From Phaeoceros laevis (taxonomy: Eukaryota; Anthocerotophyta; Anthocerotopsida; Notothyladales), in contig JBNGIQ010009353.1 in NCBI GenBank assembly GCA_049999765.1, forward strand, positions 9,554 to 33,630: 24,077 nt of DNA, given 5' to 3'. Positions 9,079 to 20,117 of the stretch are shown here, piece by piece. The notes under the pieces are model-generated. The model saw only the letters and a list, made by a program, of their open reading frames with translations. It was not told the DNA's origin and searched no databases. A program made the translations under genes and the position numbers. How positions within the stretch are numbered: the first letter of the stretch is position 1; each line of letters starts with the position of its first letter.

Positions 9079-11164
9079 TCAAATGCGGACAGCTGGCACC
9101 GCCTTGAGGGACAAGGCTTTGCGGACGGTAATTCCTTGGTGCTCGGACATGTCCAGATCCTGGGGCCGCTTCACGTCGGGTGGGAGAGACCAGGAGAAGC
9201 TGTGCAGCAGCGCGGCGAGGGTGAGGTGCACCACGGTAAGCCCTAGCTCCATGCCCGGGCACATCCGCCTTCCAGCTCCGAACGGCAGCAGCTGGAAGTG
9301 ATGCCCGCGCACGTCCGGCTCCGACCTAGGTCGCCAACCAAAGCAGGTATTAGCTATGGCTGCCAGTTCAGTTCAGTCCAGAGAGGGAGGGAGCGCAGGC
9401 CTGCAGAGGGCGCGCCGGGAGAGAAGAAGCTTGAGGATACGGGTCCGTGGTGCAAATTGTTGTGCCTACCTGTCTTGGAGGAAGCGTTGGGGCCGGAATT
9501 GGTGAGGTTGCTCCCAGTAGGCAGGGTCTTGGCCCAGGGCCCAGGTGTTCACCAAGACGGTGGTGTGCGCAGGAACGTGGTAGCCCCCGACGGTGGTAGA
9601 CTCCGTGGAATAGTGCGGGATGAGGAAGGGCACGGGCGGGTGCATGCGCAGCGTCTCCTTCACCACGGCCTGGAGGTAGGGCAGGTCGGGGATGTCGGAC
9701 TCTGCCACGTCCCTACCTTGCCCTACCACCTGCTCCAGCTCCCTCACCGCCTGCTCAAGGGCTTCCGGCTGCCGCAGCAGCTCCGCCATGGCCCATTCCG
9801 TGGTGGTGGAGCTGGTGTCGGTCCCGGCATTCATCGTGTCCTGGACAACATTTGCAGGCATCAAGAGCCGGGCGGGGGGTGTTTACAGTGTTGAGCGCTT
9901 TCAAGACACGGCAGGCAGGAATGGAATGGAAGGAGTTTCAAGTCACCGACAATGAGTTGCGACTTGATGATGTCGTCCGTTACAGCTTCCCCGTCCGAGG
10001 ATGGGACGCTGAGCAGCACGTCCAAAAAATCCCGGGGCTTGCATCCGGGGTTGGCTTTCTGGTACTGGCGGTGCTCCTGGATGATCCCGGCTAAGAAGTT
10101 GTTCATCTGGCGCATGGTTTGCTGGTATTGAGCCTTGGGAAGGAGGAAGCTGTCCAGGAAGGAGAGCCAGGGAACCGCGTCCCCGATGCCCTGCACTCCC
10201 AGCATAGTGATCACTCCCCTGACCAGGTGAACCAACTCCTTGTCTTCCACAAAGTCTTTGCCCACCTCTGCTTTCAACAGGTTGTCAGCAACAACTGGTC
10301 AATTTGAAGGTCGACACGCTGCAGGACAGGACTTGTCAAGAAAACATGGCTTTTGGACTTGGAGCTTCAGTTGCAGGCTTGCACAAGCACATGGATTGAC
10401 TGGCCAGCACAGGTCTACTGGGGTGCGAAGGGCATACTTCCTACTGATGAATGGGGGCTGCCACCAGTGCCTTGCTGTTGCGGGTCCTCCACCTCATAGC
10501 TGCTGACGGCAGCCCTGCTCATGCCCATCCTGGTGATGTTGTTGAGGTTGAGATTCGCCAGCAGGTAGCCCAAGTCCACGGGCTTGCCGATGTGCCTCCG
10601 GATGGCCTCCACCAGGCGCCCCACTTCCTCCACTCTGACGTGCTGGAAGTCGTTGATCCTCTTGTGCGTGAAGAGCTCCGTTGTCATCAGCTTGCTACAG
10701 CCATGTCCACTTGTAAGGAACCGACATCTGGATGGAGCAAATGGAGCATTGATCAACGTCACCTACCGAATGAACCTCCAGTACGAGCCCAAGGGCGCGA
10801 ATCCCAAGTCCTTGCAGTTGTTGGTGACCAGGCCGACTGTGTAGCTGGGAGGAGGGCGGGAGGCGAAGATGGAGTCCTGGTGCTTGAGGAACTCCATAGC
10901 CAGCTCCGGGGACTGCACCACCACTGCCCCCTGGGAGCCCAGGCGCACCCACATGATGGGCCCATACTTGTCCGCCAACTTGTAAAAGTCCTTGTGCCAC
11001 AATTTGGAGGTTATGAAGAGGAACAGATTGCCGAACACAGGCAGAGGTCGGGGACCTGGCGGCAACTTCAGCTTCCTGCTGTGGCTGCTGAGCCTCCACT
11101 GGAGCAGCTGCACAACAGCGGCTGCCACCACTCCCAGTAGCAGCAGCAATGCCCACTGCTCCAT
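9079..11164 (-). CDS. Cytochrome P450, A-type (CYP71-clan-like)
   Basis: Five exons, 529 aa: 11164-10767, 10694-10465, 10294-9951, 9840-9470, 9325-9079. Residues 1-23 form an N-terminal ER membrane anchor, followed by the proline hinge PPGPRPLP at 35-42. The I-helix oxygen-binding motif is AGTDTSS at 329-335. The K-helix KETLR is at 385-389, followed by a PERF-like PQRF. The heme-binding loop is [11 protein letters not shown] at 462-472 with axial ligand Cys470. All catalytic landmarks are present and the length is normal. The enzyme is expected on the cytosolic face of the ER, using NADPH-cytochrome P450 reductase to oxidise a small molecule. The substrate and CYP family cannot be named from sequence reading. 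Exons 3 and 4 carry the I-helix region across a phase-0 intron. The exon 2/3 junction is the least certain. Confidence 0.94.
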
Positions 11165-11345
11165 GCTCTCGAGATCAATGCCAAGTCTGCATGGACCTGC
11201 AGACCTGTGTGCTACGATCTTCAGCCCAAGTCCTCGGTTCTTCAGGCAAAGCGGTGTTAATGTTATCTGGACGGGCAGGTCGCAGCTCTCATTCGTTCTT
11301 GTGGACACGTACAATGCCCTTTCCAGGTCAGGAAAAGGTAGTCTA

Positions 11346-11353
11346 CTTTTATA
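11346..11353 (-). promoter_or_regulatory. TATA box candidate for the P450 gene
   Basis: Read on the minus strand this is TATAAAAG, a consensus plant TATA box, about 182 bases upstream of the P450 start codon. It is well placed for a 5' UTR of roughly 150 bases. The start of transcription is inferred, not seen. Confidence 0.5.
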
Positions 11354-11496
11354 AAACTCTTTTTCGGCCCCACGATCTCACGATAGTGTATGGACTTGGC
11401 CAAACCCGGTAGATGATTGATCTGTTCTCAGGACAAGGTCAAGTAGGGCATGCTCAAGAGTGCCTCAAGAGTCAAGGCAGCTGTAATCTGACAGAA

Positions 11497-11797
11497 AGCG
11501 ACACTTTTGAGTGCTGGCCATTATACAAATCTGAATCGCCTCCCGCCGGTCACCGGCTCGCGCCNNNNNNNNNNNNNNNNNNNNNNNNNNNNNNNNNNNN
11601 NNNNNNNNNNNNNNNNNNNNNNNNNNNNNNNNNNNNNNNNNNNNNNNNNNNNNNNNNNNNNNNNGGCGCTCGCCGGTGACCGCGGGAGGCTCTCCAGGAC
11701 GGTAGCGTCCTCCCCCGGCCCGCTGCCCAATCCATTGAGGCCGCTACGTGAAGTTGCCATGGATCTACTGTAATGGCCAGCACGCAAAAGTGTCGCT
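11497..11797. mobile_element. Inverted-repeat structure interrupted by assembly gap (possible non-autonomous DNA transposon)
   Basis: Two nested inverted-repeat pairs flank the gap. The outer pair, 11497-11523 and 11771-11797, is 27 bases with one mismatch (core gtgctggccatta). The inner pair, 11538-11564 and 11665-11690, is about 26 bases and GC-rich (left arm begins gcctcccgccggtcaccgg). The spacers between outer and inner arms differ in length: 14 bases on the left and 80 on the right. This may be a TIR element or a large hairpin whose centre could not be assembled. The word cagaaa occurs just outside both ends and could be a target-site duplication, but this is weak. Confidence 0.5.
11565..11664. 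other. Assembly gap (100 N)
   Basis: Exactly 100 undetermined bases, probably a placeholder of unknown true length. It lies between the inner arms of the inverted repeat, which may be why assembly failed. Confidence 0.99.
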
Positions 11798-12487
11798 GAT
11801 ACGTTGTCAGAAACAATTCGATTCAAGTTGCTCACTACAGTACTGATGCGCGTCACCACGTAACTCGTAGCCTAGGGTGTGAGTGCGGCTGTGCTGAAAA
11901 TCCGGCCAAGTATCGTTTCATCGCTAGTGATTGGCTGATTTGCCTAACTGAAGTGGTCCGAAAGTGGCCGGCGCGCCAATCGTCTGTCACTTCCCTGAAA
12001 CGTGCGCACTTCACTTGCAGTTCCATGGCCATGAGACACTGGAGAGCCCCCCTGCCGACCATTTCCCAAGAGCCACCGGCTCGTCGCGGCATGGCGCGGC
12101 CGGTGCTCGATTCTCCTCGTCCCAGCCTTGTGAACCTTCAAAACAGCCACATCCACCCGCACAGACGGTTTCCAACTCTTTCTCATTGTGCTCAGGTGAC
12201 ACCGCCCCTACGGTCGTCCCAAGCAAGCACTGGTAGCTATGGACCAGCTCAACATTGCCAGCAAGCAGAAGCAGCTCCTGGGATTGCCAATTCCTGTACC
12301 TTCTTCTTCAAAATTTCTTGTCAGATGTCCGGATTACCTTCAGGTCCGTCAGTCTTAGCACACCGTCCTCTGTCCATCTCCCGGTGGAGCTTAGCCGGAG
12401 CCGGCAATGAGCTCGCAATTGCAAGCTTAAACCTGCTTGGACAATTCTCCACCAACTTCCCTCGCTCCTTGCTTCATCTGCTGCCTC

Positions 12488-15400
12488 ATGGCGCCGAATA
12501 ACCTGAAGAACGGAGGCTCCAGCAAGCCGCAGACTTCGCCTCACCAGGAACGAGGCGGAGACGGTTCTCCACCCTTGGACGTGGATTGTGGCAAGACTAG
12601 GGTGCGGAATGGGGGCGAGGCTGCTGGGAATTCGGCAGCAGGTTGGTCCGACGAGAGCGAGGAGGAGGGAGATCCGCGCCGCGAGGTTGCCGAGGACTGG
12701 CGGTTCCTGCAAGGCTACGGGGTGGACGAGCGGGACGCGGGCACGGCGGACAGCTGGGTGCGGCGACACCCGGATCTGGTGCGCCTCACGGGGCGGCACC
12801 CCTTCAACAGCGAGCCGCCGCTGCCTCGGCTCATGTCCGCGGGCTTCTTCACTCCCACCTCGCTGCACTACGTGAGGAACCACGGCTACGTGCCCCGCGC
12901 GGACACCGAGGAGCTGCAATGGCGGGTGGAGGTGTCCGGGCTGGTGGCGTGCCCTACCTCCTTCACCGTGCAGCAAATCAAGCGGGAGTTCAAGCCGCGG
13001 GCGCTGCCCGTCACGCTGGTGTGCGCGGGCAACCGCAGGAAGGAGGTGAACCTGGTGAAGCAGACCGTGGGGTTCAATTGGGGCCCTTCGGCGCTCGGCA
13101 CCTCTGTGTGGAAGGGCGCCAAGCTGTGCGACGTGCTGAGGCGGGTGGGAGTGAGGAGCAGGCGCCAGGGCGCGCATTTTGTGTGCTTCGAAGGAGCGGA
13201 AAAGCTTCCTGGCGGTGGCGGCAGCACGTGAGTGAGCAATCGTTGCTTCTGGAGGGGGCGGGCGAGCGAGCGAGCGAGAGCATCTTGTTTGTTTTGCGAT
13301 GTTCACTGTGCACCATGGTTTGAAAAATTAGGTATGGCACCAGCCTGGCTCTGGACGTGGCCATGGACGAGGCCAACGACATTCTCCTGGCGTATGAGCA
13401 GAACGGCAAGGAGCTGAAGCCCGACCACGGATTCCCCATCCGTATGATCATTCCTGGCTACATTGGAGGGCGCATGGTGAAGTGGCTCACCAGGGTTTTG
13501 GTCACGTCTGAGGAGTCTACCAACTTCTACCACTTCCGAGACAATCGAGTGCTTCCTTCTCATGTCGATGCAGACAAAGCCGATGCTGAAGGTGCAAGCC
13601 TGTTGATTATTGCTGCAAGTTCTTGAAAATGCTACAGATGTGAGCCGTGTTGAATGCCTTTCAAAGTTGCGTCCATGAATTGCTGAATGCAGGTTGGTGG
13701 AGCAAGCGAGAGTACATCATCAACGAGCTCAACATCAACTCCGTCGTCACCACTCCTGCTCATGCTGAGGTGCTTACTATCAATGCCCGAACAGTTCGGG
13801 CTCCTTACATATGTAAAGGCTATGCTTATTCAGGTAGTCAACAGGTTCTGGCTGTCAACTCTGTTCTGAATTGAATAGGGCAGCTAAGCTGCAGGCTTGA
13901 TGACCTAGCAACAGTTTGTGTGACCAGTGCTTTCCAGACTGACTCGTGGTTTTGGCTTCCTCAGGAGGAGGAAGGAAAGTGATCCGAGTTGAGGTCTCTC
14001 TGGACGGAGGCGAGACATGGAAATTGTGCGACCTGACCCACACAGAGAAGCCTACCAAGTATGGCAAATACTTCTGCTGGTGTTTCTGGGAGTTGGAGAT
14101 TGAAATGACGGAGCTGCTTTCTGCAAAGGAGCTTGTGGTGAGGGCATGGGATCAAGCAATGAACACGCAACCTAAGAACTTGACCTGGAATGTCATGGTG
14201 AGCTAGCTTTTTCTTGATATGCATGCTTGGTATCCATGTAGATAGAGTTTTCAGGGAAAAGAATTTGCTAAAGTATGTTGTTGCTTGATAGCGCAGCTGT
14301 ATATAGGTCTAATGGGGCACTGTCGTCTGTCTCTTTATGCCAGGGCATGATGAACAACTGCTGGTTTCGGGTGAAGCTGCATCCAAGCAAGTGCAAGGAG
14401 GGAGAAATTCGCTTGACTTTTGAGCATCCCGTGAGGCCTGGTAATGAAACAGGAGGCTGGATGATGAAGCAAAATGAGGACCAGGACTATGCTCCCTCTA
14501 TGCTTACCAGCAAGCCCCTTTCCTCCCCAGTTCCAGGCCCCCGCCAGCAGCAGATCACCATAGCCGAGGTCCGCCAGCATAGGACCCAGGACTCTGCTTG
14601 GATCGTGGTGAACAACAAAGTGTATGATTGTACCAGGTTCTTGGAAGCCCATCCTGGCGGCAAGGACAGCATCATGATCAATGCAGGCACCGACTGCACT
14701 GAGGATTTTCTTGCCATTCACTCTGACAAGGCCAAGGACATGCTGCAGAGTTTCTACGTGGGGGAACTTGCTGTGTTCAGAGAAGGTGACTCGGAGGGTG
14801 ATGGTGAACCTAACAGCTCTGTGCAAGTTGAAACCGCCTTATCTGCTCTCCAGCTGAAGAAAGTTGCTGCTCTGGATCCCAAGGAGAGCACCTCATTTCG
14901 CCTTGTAGGAAAAGAAAGTCTGGGCCAGAGTGTTAGGAGGTTCCGATTTGCTCTGCAAAGTCCTCACCATGTTCTTGGTCTTCCAATTGGAAATCATGTC
15001 ATTGTCAGGGCCAGACCCAACGGCAAGCTGGCCATGCGGGCCTACACTCCCATTGCCACACCTGACCAGCTAGGATTCTTTGACCTGGTGGTGAAGATAT
15101 ACGTAAGAGATCAGCATCCCAAGTTCCCTATGGGCGGGCTCATGTCCCAGTACATGGACAAGTTGCAGGTGGGAGACACAATAGACATTAGAGGGCCGCT
15201 GGGGAGAATTGAGTACGTAGGTAGGGGCCTTGTGATTGTGAGTGGCCAACCAAGGCGAGCTCGTAGCATCAGCATGGTGGCAGGAGGGACTGGCATCACC
15301 CCCCTCTACCAGATTATACAGGCCATCGTCCATGACTCTCAGGATGAAACTCAGGTGTCACTGATCTACGCCAACCACAGAGAGGAAGACATTCTCCTGC

Positions 15401-15648
15401 GAGATCAATTGGACAAATGGCAACATACTTGCAAGAATGTGAGGGTCTGGTACACGGTTACACACGCATCACGGACCTGGCAGTACAGCATCGGACGCTT
15501 AACCGAGCCTGTGATGAAGGAGCACTTATTTCCACCCTGTCCTACCACAGTTGCTTTGCTCTGTGGGCCACAAGCTATGTGTGAGGACTGCTGCATCCCC
15601 AACCTGCTCAACATGGGCTACGACGAGGACTCCTGTTTCATCTTCTGA
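12488..15648 (+). CDS. NIA: Assimilatory nitrate reductase (NADH type)
   Basis: Five exons, 892 aa: 12488-13227, 13332-13591, 13693-13833, 13965-14197, 14344-15648. The enzyme reduces nitrate to nitrite in the cytosol. An acidic N-terminus (SDESEEE) leads into the sulfite-oxidase-like molybdenum domain; [12 protein letters not shown] holds the Mo-binding Cys179. The dimerisation domain and GYAYSGGG follow. [10 protein letters not shown] opens exon 5, then hinge 1 at about 501-527. The cytochrome b5 domain has heme ligands His561 (HPGG) and His584 (AIHSD). The FAD domain has RAYTP at 690-694 and the pyridine-nucleotide domain has AGGTGITP at 771-778 and CGPQAM from Cys865. All cofactor residues are present. 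The four introns all lie in the Mo-domain half, and exon 5 carries the rest unsplit. Hinge 1 lacks the phospho-serine/14-3-3 motif of seed-plant enzymes. Exon 1 is markedly GC-richer than exon 5. Confidence 0.97.
13263..13280 (+). repeat. GAGC tetranucleotide microsatellite in nitrate reductase intron 1
   Basis: A short run of about four gagc units inside intron 1 (13228-13331). It has no coding consequence and may be length-variable. Confidence 0.7.
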
Positions 15649-16013
15649 GTCATCCAGATGCAGAAAAAAGTTGATAACTTTCAGCATATCGAACGAATTA
15701 CGAGGTGTCACGTATCCTGGTATGTTTCACGCCGTTTGGATTTCTTTTATCGTGTCCTATTTGACTCCGATAAAGTGAGAAGCAAGACGAGATTTGTGTT
15801 TGAGAGTTGGATGGTTTTGGAACAGACGACTGAATGCCCAGAAGGGAGCAATTTCGATGATTGCAAATTGATCACTCCTTTACTGAACTCTGGCCAACAG
15901 GCGATTGCTAAGGAAGATACCGATGCTAAGGAAGATACCGATGCTAACCAAGGCCAGCTATTTTGTACAGCAATTAATCGCAGTCTGCAAGCGAGCACCA
16001 CCATGTGTTCTAT
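15649..16013. other. Convergent 3' region between nitrate reductase and the GH127 gene
   Basis: Only 365 bases separate the two stop codons, so the 3' UTRs probably abut or overlap. A two-copy 18-base direct repeat (unit gctaaggaagataccgat) lies at about 15907-15947. No gene is recognised. Confidence 0.6.
15907..15947. repeat. Short tandem repeat, 18-base unit, two copies
   Basis: Two perfect adjacent copies of gctaaggaagataccgat followed by a partial third (gctaa). It lies in the shared 3' region of two convergent genes. Function unknown. Confidence 0.75.
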
Positions 16014-19000
16014 TCAGGACATGTCGAAGTAGGTAGTGTAACTTTCATCCTTATATGCAAAGAGGGGAAATAGGAGGAACTGGTTCTCAGGTCCCTTGGC
16101 AATAAAACTGATGGGGTGATATTGAGCGAATCCTTGATTTGCAGCAAAGCTCGTGGACAGATTAAAGCTGTCATCGTGTTCAGTTGCGCCGCACCGGAGT
16201 TTGATACATGAACCTCCGGAATCAAGGCAGGTGCCCAGAAAACAGCCAGGTATGCTGGCAGCTTCAAATGATACTGTGTTTGTTTTGCCCGACAGCCCAG
16301 GAAGGAGTCGAAACACCGCATCCTCTTGTCGATATTGTCCAGCATTGGATTGGGCATCATCGTCACCAAACCAGTGAGCCACCGATATCTGGCTTTCTGG
16401 ACCACTGTGGCTAAGAAACCTTCCTGGTTGACTGTATAGCTCTAGGGAGACCAAACCGGTCCAAACCTCTGTCAGGAAACTGATGCTTCCGACCAAGGCA
16501 GGTGCCAGTCGGAAAGTGCTTTGGGCTGCTTGATTCGTACCCCTTGCAAGTACTGATGACATTGTAATAGAACCATCTCTGTGACCCATTACAAGTAGGT
16601 CGTCTTCCCTTGTACTTTCTCTGTCAGTTTTTGCCTTTGGCCAAGCACTGGCCCATGCTTGAGTAAAAGTGTAAAGATTCCTTCCATAGGACTCAGGGAC
16701 GGGAGAAATCCAAGAGGATGGCGAGCTAATATTTACAGCCCCTAGCTCCCAGTTTTGGCCAGTCATGCCAGCCAGCAAGTATGGACCAAAGAACACCGCA
16801 TGAAGTGAAAAGTAGTCGTGGCGGTCGTCTTCACAACCAGGAATATTTCTCAGTGACCATGGAATATGCAAACCTAATACAACAACCACATGTTACATAC
16901 CTTTTATTTGCTCAAGACGTAACGCAACCGGGAAGTCAAGTGATAAAGCATCCCCTGAATTCCATGTGCTGCTCATGCTAAGGTAACCTCCTGTGTCAAC
17001 TAGCACACACTCAGGTGGGTGGAACAAGTTTAGCAGGAAAATTTTGCTGCCTTCCATGGAATAGCATTTACCATCAGTTTGGGCTTTCATGGCACCGCCT
17101 TTGCTACTGCTGATTCGAATATCGTGAGCAGCTGTCCATGCTGGAATTCTGACCTTGAAGTTCAAAGTTGTTTGACAGCATTGTTTGCTCTATACCTTGC
17201 AAGATACACTGCAAGGTTAGCCACATCTTTGCAGTTCCGGCACAGAAATAACAGCAGCATGCAGCATGCTGTCACCTGTACTTGGCCAGCCTTTGCAAAC
17301 TCAAATATGACGTGCATGAAGCTGTCATTGGCTGACAATTCTTGCACTTTCTGACGGAGTAGCAACCCTGCTGCATCCAGGGATAGACTACTGGAAACGA
17401 ACTGTGCTACATACAAAGTTGCTTCACTGTCTTCAAAGTATACTGAATCCCCCAGCTTTGAGAATGACTCGATACCTGAAACAAAAAGGTTACATATGCT
17501 CGTGCTGAATGTTTGAGACCCTGCTGTACTGAGTACAATTTCAGAGGTCTACAGTCACAGAGGCACGTGCAGAAACAGTACCAGTTCCGTAGCAGCACCA
17601 GAATGAGTCGAAGGGTGTTCCCCATCCATGATACGAGACTGCCTTTGAAGTGCCTGGACCTTGGGGAAGCATGTATATCATAACGCCAGGATCCTCTCCT
17701 CTTTGAATACCAAGAATTCCATTAAGGACAAGACGCTCATAGTACTCAGCATAGCTTACATCTCTGGTCCAGCGAAACAAGTTCCTTGCAACCTAGACAA
17801 GCACAATCCGTGGTTTCACACAGCAGACAGAACGTTCATGACGAGTATGTGTTTATGGACCCACTCTAATGCAATGCACCTAACAGAACGAGTATCTGAC
17901 CTTAAGCATGTTATACGTTGTACATGTTTCTTGATTTTCTCTTTCCAAGGAGCTGCCAATCCTGTTGGGATCTTGCCTGCACATTGTCGGAAATCTTTAG
18001 CCAAGGGACATTGTTTACAACTTCTACAGGCATTCGGTGCTCACCAGAACTCCGTATGGGAGGTCCCACCAGTCGCAAAGGTGTGAGACGAATTGACGAC
18101 GCTCAGAAAATACTTGGCAATATCCTGTAGGGCCAAGGAAAAGGTCAATTTAGAAACGGTTTTGTGAGCAACGTGAAACAAGGCGAGCAAGAACGTCACA
18201 TACCCTGTACAAGATGTCCCCAGTAGCCTCATATCGCATTTGAGAACCTACAACTATAGGTATATGGGTATTGGCATGGAAGCCAGATAGCCCATCTGTC
18301 TGCAATGGCATATATTCATTTAAGGTCCTGGATTCTCCCTGAATGAAGCAAGTCCGGTGCTGATAGCTGCACTTGGAGGTGCCAAAGAAAAAGTAGTAGA
18401 GAAGTCCAACCTAACGATGAATTAAGCTAGTTCCTACCCCAGTCAGATGTGGTGTGCACCTGAAGCGCCAACAGGCCCAAGAAACAAGGTTTGTCAAACA
18501 AATGCGCCAGCTTCAAATGTCCAGGATCGCCCTGTCTCACATAACAGGTGCATTAGAGACCCATTAAGGTCTTTTGAAGCTGAGGCGTGAACTGGTCAAG
18601 CAACTGTTACAGCGTCTCAATTGCTCAAATACCGTGATCATGCTGAGGCGGTACATGATGTCATTCATTCCACCAGTCTCTTCGTTGAGAGATTGCCAAT
18701 GCCGTTCTATAGTGAAGGTGCTGATGACATGCTCAACTCGGTTCAGGAAGTACTTCGCCATCCAAAGCAGAATAGAAAAGGCCCTCTTGTTGCCTGCAAA
18801 CGTGTACTGGTCCAAAAACCCTGCCATAATCTGCGATGAGCAATCTCCCTCAGGAATAGATGGAAGTTCGCAATGATTGTATACCAAAAACAGCATCTAC
18901 TGTAGAAGAACTCCAACCTTGTGCATTGTGTAGTAAGGTGCCCAAACTCGATCAATCGCTTCGAAACGATCAAAGAATGTGGAGGGGAATGCCGACAGAT

Positions 19001-19754
19001 AACCCGTTCCAATTGCCTCTTGGCACTCCCCCAGTGCAGTTACTAACATGTTCATCTTCTCCAAAAGAACGGTGTTGCCAGTGCTTGCCCACATCATGGC
19101 TGATGCACTAAGGTAATGACCTGCGAACACGCTTGTCAGAAGCTCAATTCAGCATGAAAAATGGGCGAGCCTTTCATGAATCCAAGGCAGCTTGCTAAGT
19201 ACTATACCAACAAAATGCCCACGAAGCTCCGAGTTCGGATCTTCCCAACCGCCATAGGGTGATCCTGGGCCAGAAATACCAGCCGTTGCTCGGAAATTCC
19301 AAATCAAGTTGTTCACATCCAACATCAGCAAGTACCGCAAGTTTGTCGCCTGGGCTCTCTCTTGAGGTGAGTCCGTAGCCAAGCGAACTCTGCGCAAAGG
19401 TACTTCCTTCAAAAAGGACGTGTTTTCCGAGTGTGCGCTTCTCAGGCTCGTACGGTATTTGTCCATGCCCTCAGATTTCGTCTGCCTTAGTTCTTGAGCA
19501 ATTGCCTTGAAGGAGCAAAGCCTTTTCTCGTCCGTCCCCGCCACCAATTGTATTGCGCAGTGAGTTGTTGAACTGTTGGCGTCTTGAAGAACCTGTTGCT
19601 TGAGCATGAACGCGCGCATAGTGTGCGAAACATTGTCTCTGGGAATGTTCGTGCACTCCTTAGCCAGAGACCCCTTGTGCGCCATCCAAAGCACCACTAA
19701 CAAGCCTACACTGACCCAAGAGCTTGCGAGAATGCTATTGGCCATCGTACACAT
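16014..19754 (-). CDS. DUF1680 / GH127-family glycoside hydrolase (beta-L-arabinofuranosidase-like)
   Basis: Eleven exons, 926 aa: 19754-19208, 19120-18918, 18830-18633, 18531-18460, 18299-18204, 18124-18045, 17976-17901, 17792-17582, 17475-17282, 17189-16901, 16828-16014. Phases fit throughout. A hydrophobic segment near residues 12-24 suggests a signal peptide or membrane anchor; the ATG at 19745 is an alternative start. The catalytic core runs from about residue 130 (FLKEVPLRRVRL) and includes YGGWEDPNSELRGHFVGHYL, SLNEETGGMND and FHANTHIP. From the bacterial GH127 enzyme HypBA1, a Glu acid/base and a Glu/Cys/Cys/Cys zinc-thiolate site are expected. Candidates here are Glu397 (TEFW), Glu415-x-Cys417 (QETC) and Cys490-Cys491 (FWCCYGTG). 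The C-terminal ~140 residues resemble the AbfB-like arabinose-binding module. The likely role is removing beta-arabinofuranose from wall glycoproteins (inference). The acceptor of exon 10 is the least certain junction. Confidence 0.92.
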
Positions 19755-20117
19755 GTCGTCAGAATATTGTCCTCGGGTCGTCAAGAATGGCAGGAGCTGG
19801 TCTTGGGAGTTCAGGCGTATCCTGTAAGGGAATTGCAAGGCACAACCCGGCATGCTCGGTGTCGTAACTGGTTCACGACTCACGAGTATGCATGTAAAAT
19901 CGCCGCAGGGGCTAAACATCCCTACCCAAGCGCTGGGTCCCACCACCTGGCCAGCCCCATGCCATGCGCACGCCATGGCCCATCCTATACTTATGCTGGA
20001 ATGTCAAACTCCAGGTTGACACTGAGCGGAGAATTCACGGAAAACCATGAAGTTATGTCGTATGTATGTAAACTGAATCATCCAATAGGAAATGCTTAGC
20101 AATGATTTCACCATTAT
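19755..20117. other. Intergenic region upstream of the GH127 gene
   Basis: This separates the GH127 start from the stop codon of VWA/Cache copy C, both on the minus strand, and should hold the GH127 promoter and the copy C 3' UTR. The minus-strand frame runs upstream of the chosen start as far as 19976, but that extension shows no homology. I see no clear control element. Confidence 0.5.

Larger units (their letters stand above)
11165..12487. other. Divergent intergenic region between the P450 and nitrate reductase
   Basis: Contains the upstream regions of both genes, a TATA-like box for the P450, an inverted-repeat structure and the assembly gap. The open frames between about 11850 and 12490 have no recognisable motif, so I call no gene. 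The nitrate reductase promoter and 5' UTR should lie in the right part, but I see no clear control element. Confidence 0.5.

Noticed and set aside
10695-11156. 153-residue minus-strand ORF in another frame across P450 exon 1
   Set aside because: It overlaps the P450 exon with membrane anchor and PPGP hinge; the alternative frame has no motif.
12308-13306. 332-residue minus-strand ORF
   Set aside because: Antisense to GC-rich exon 1 of nitrate reductase, with low-complexity His/Arg/Pro composition and no recognisable domain.
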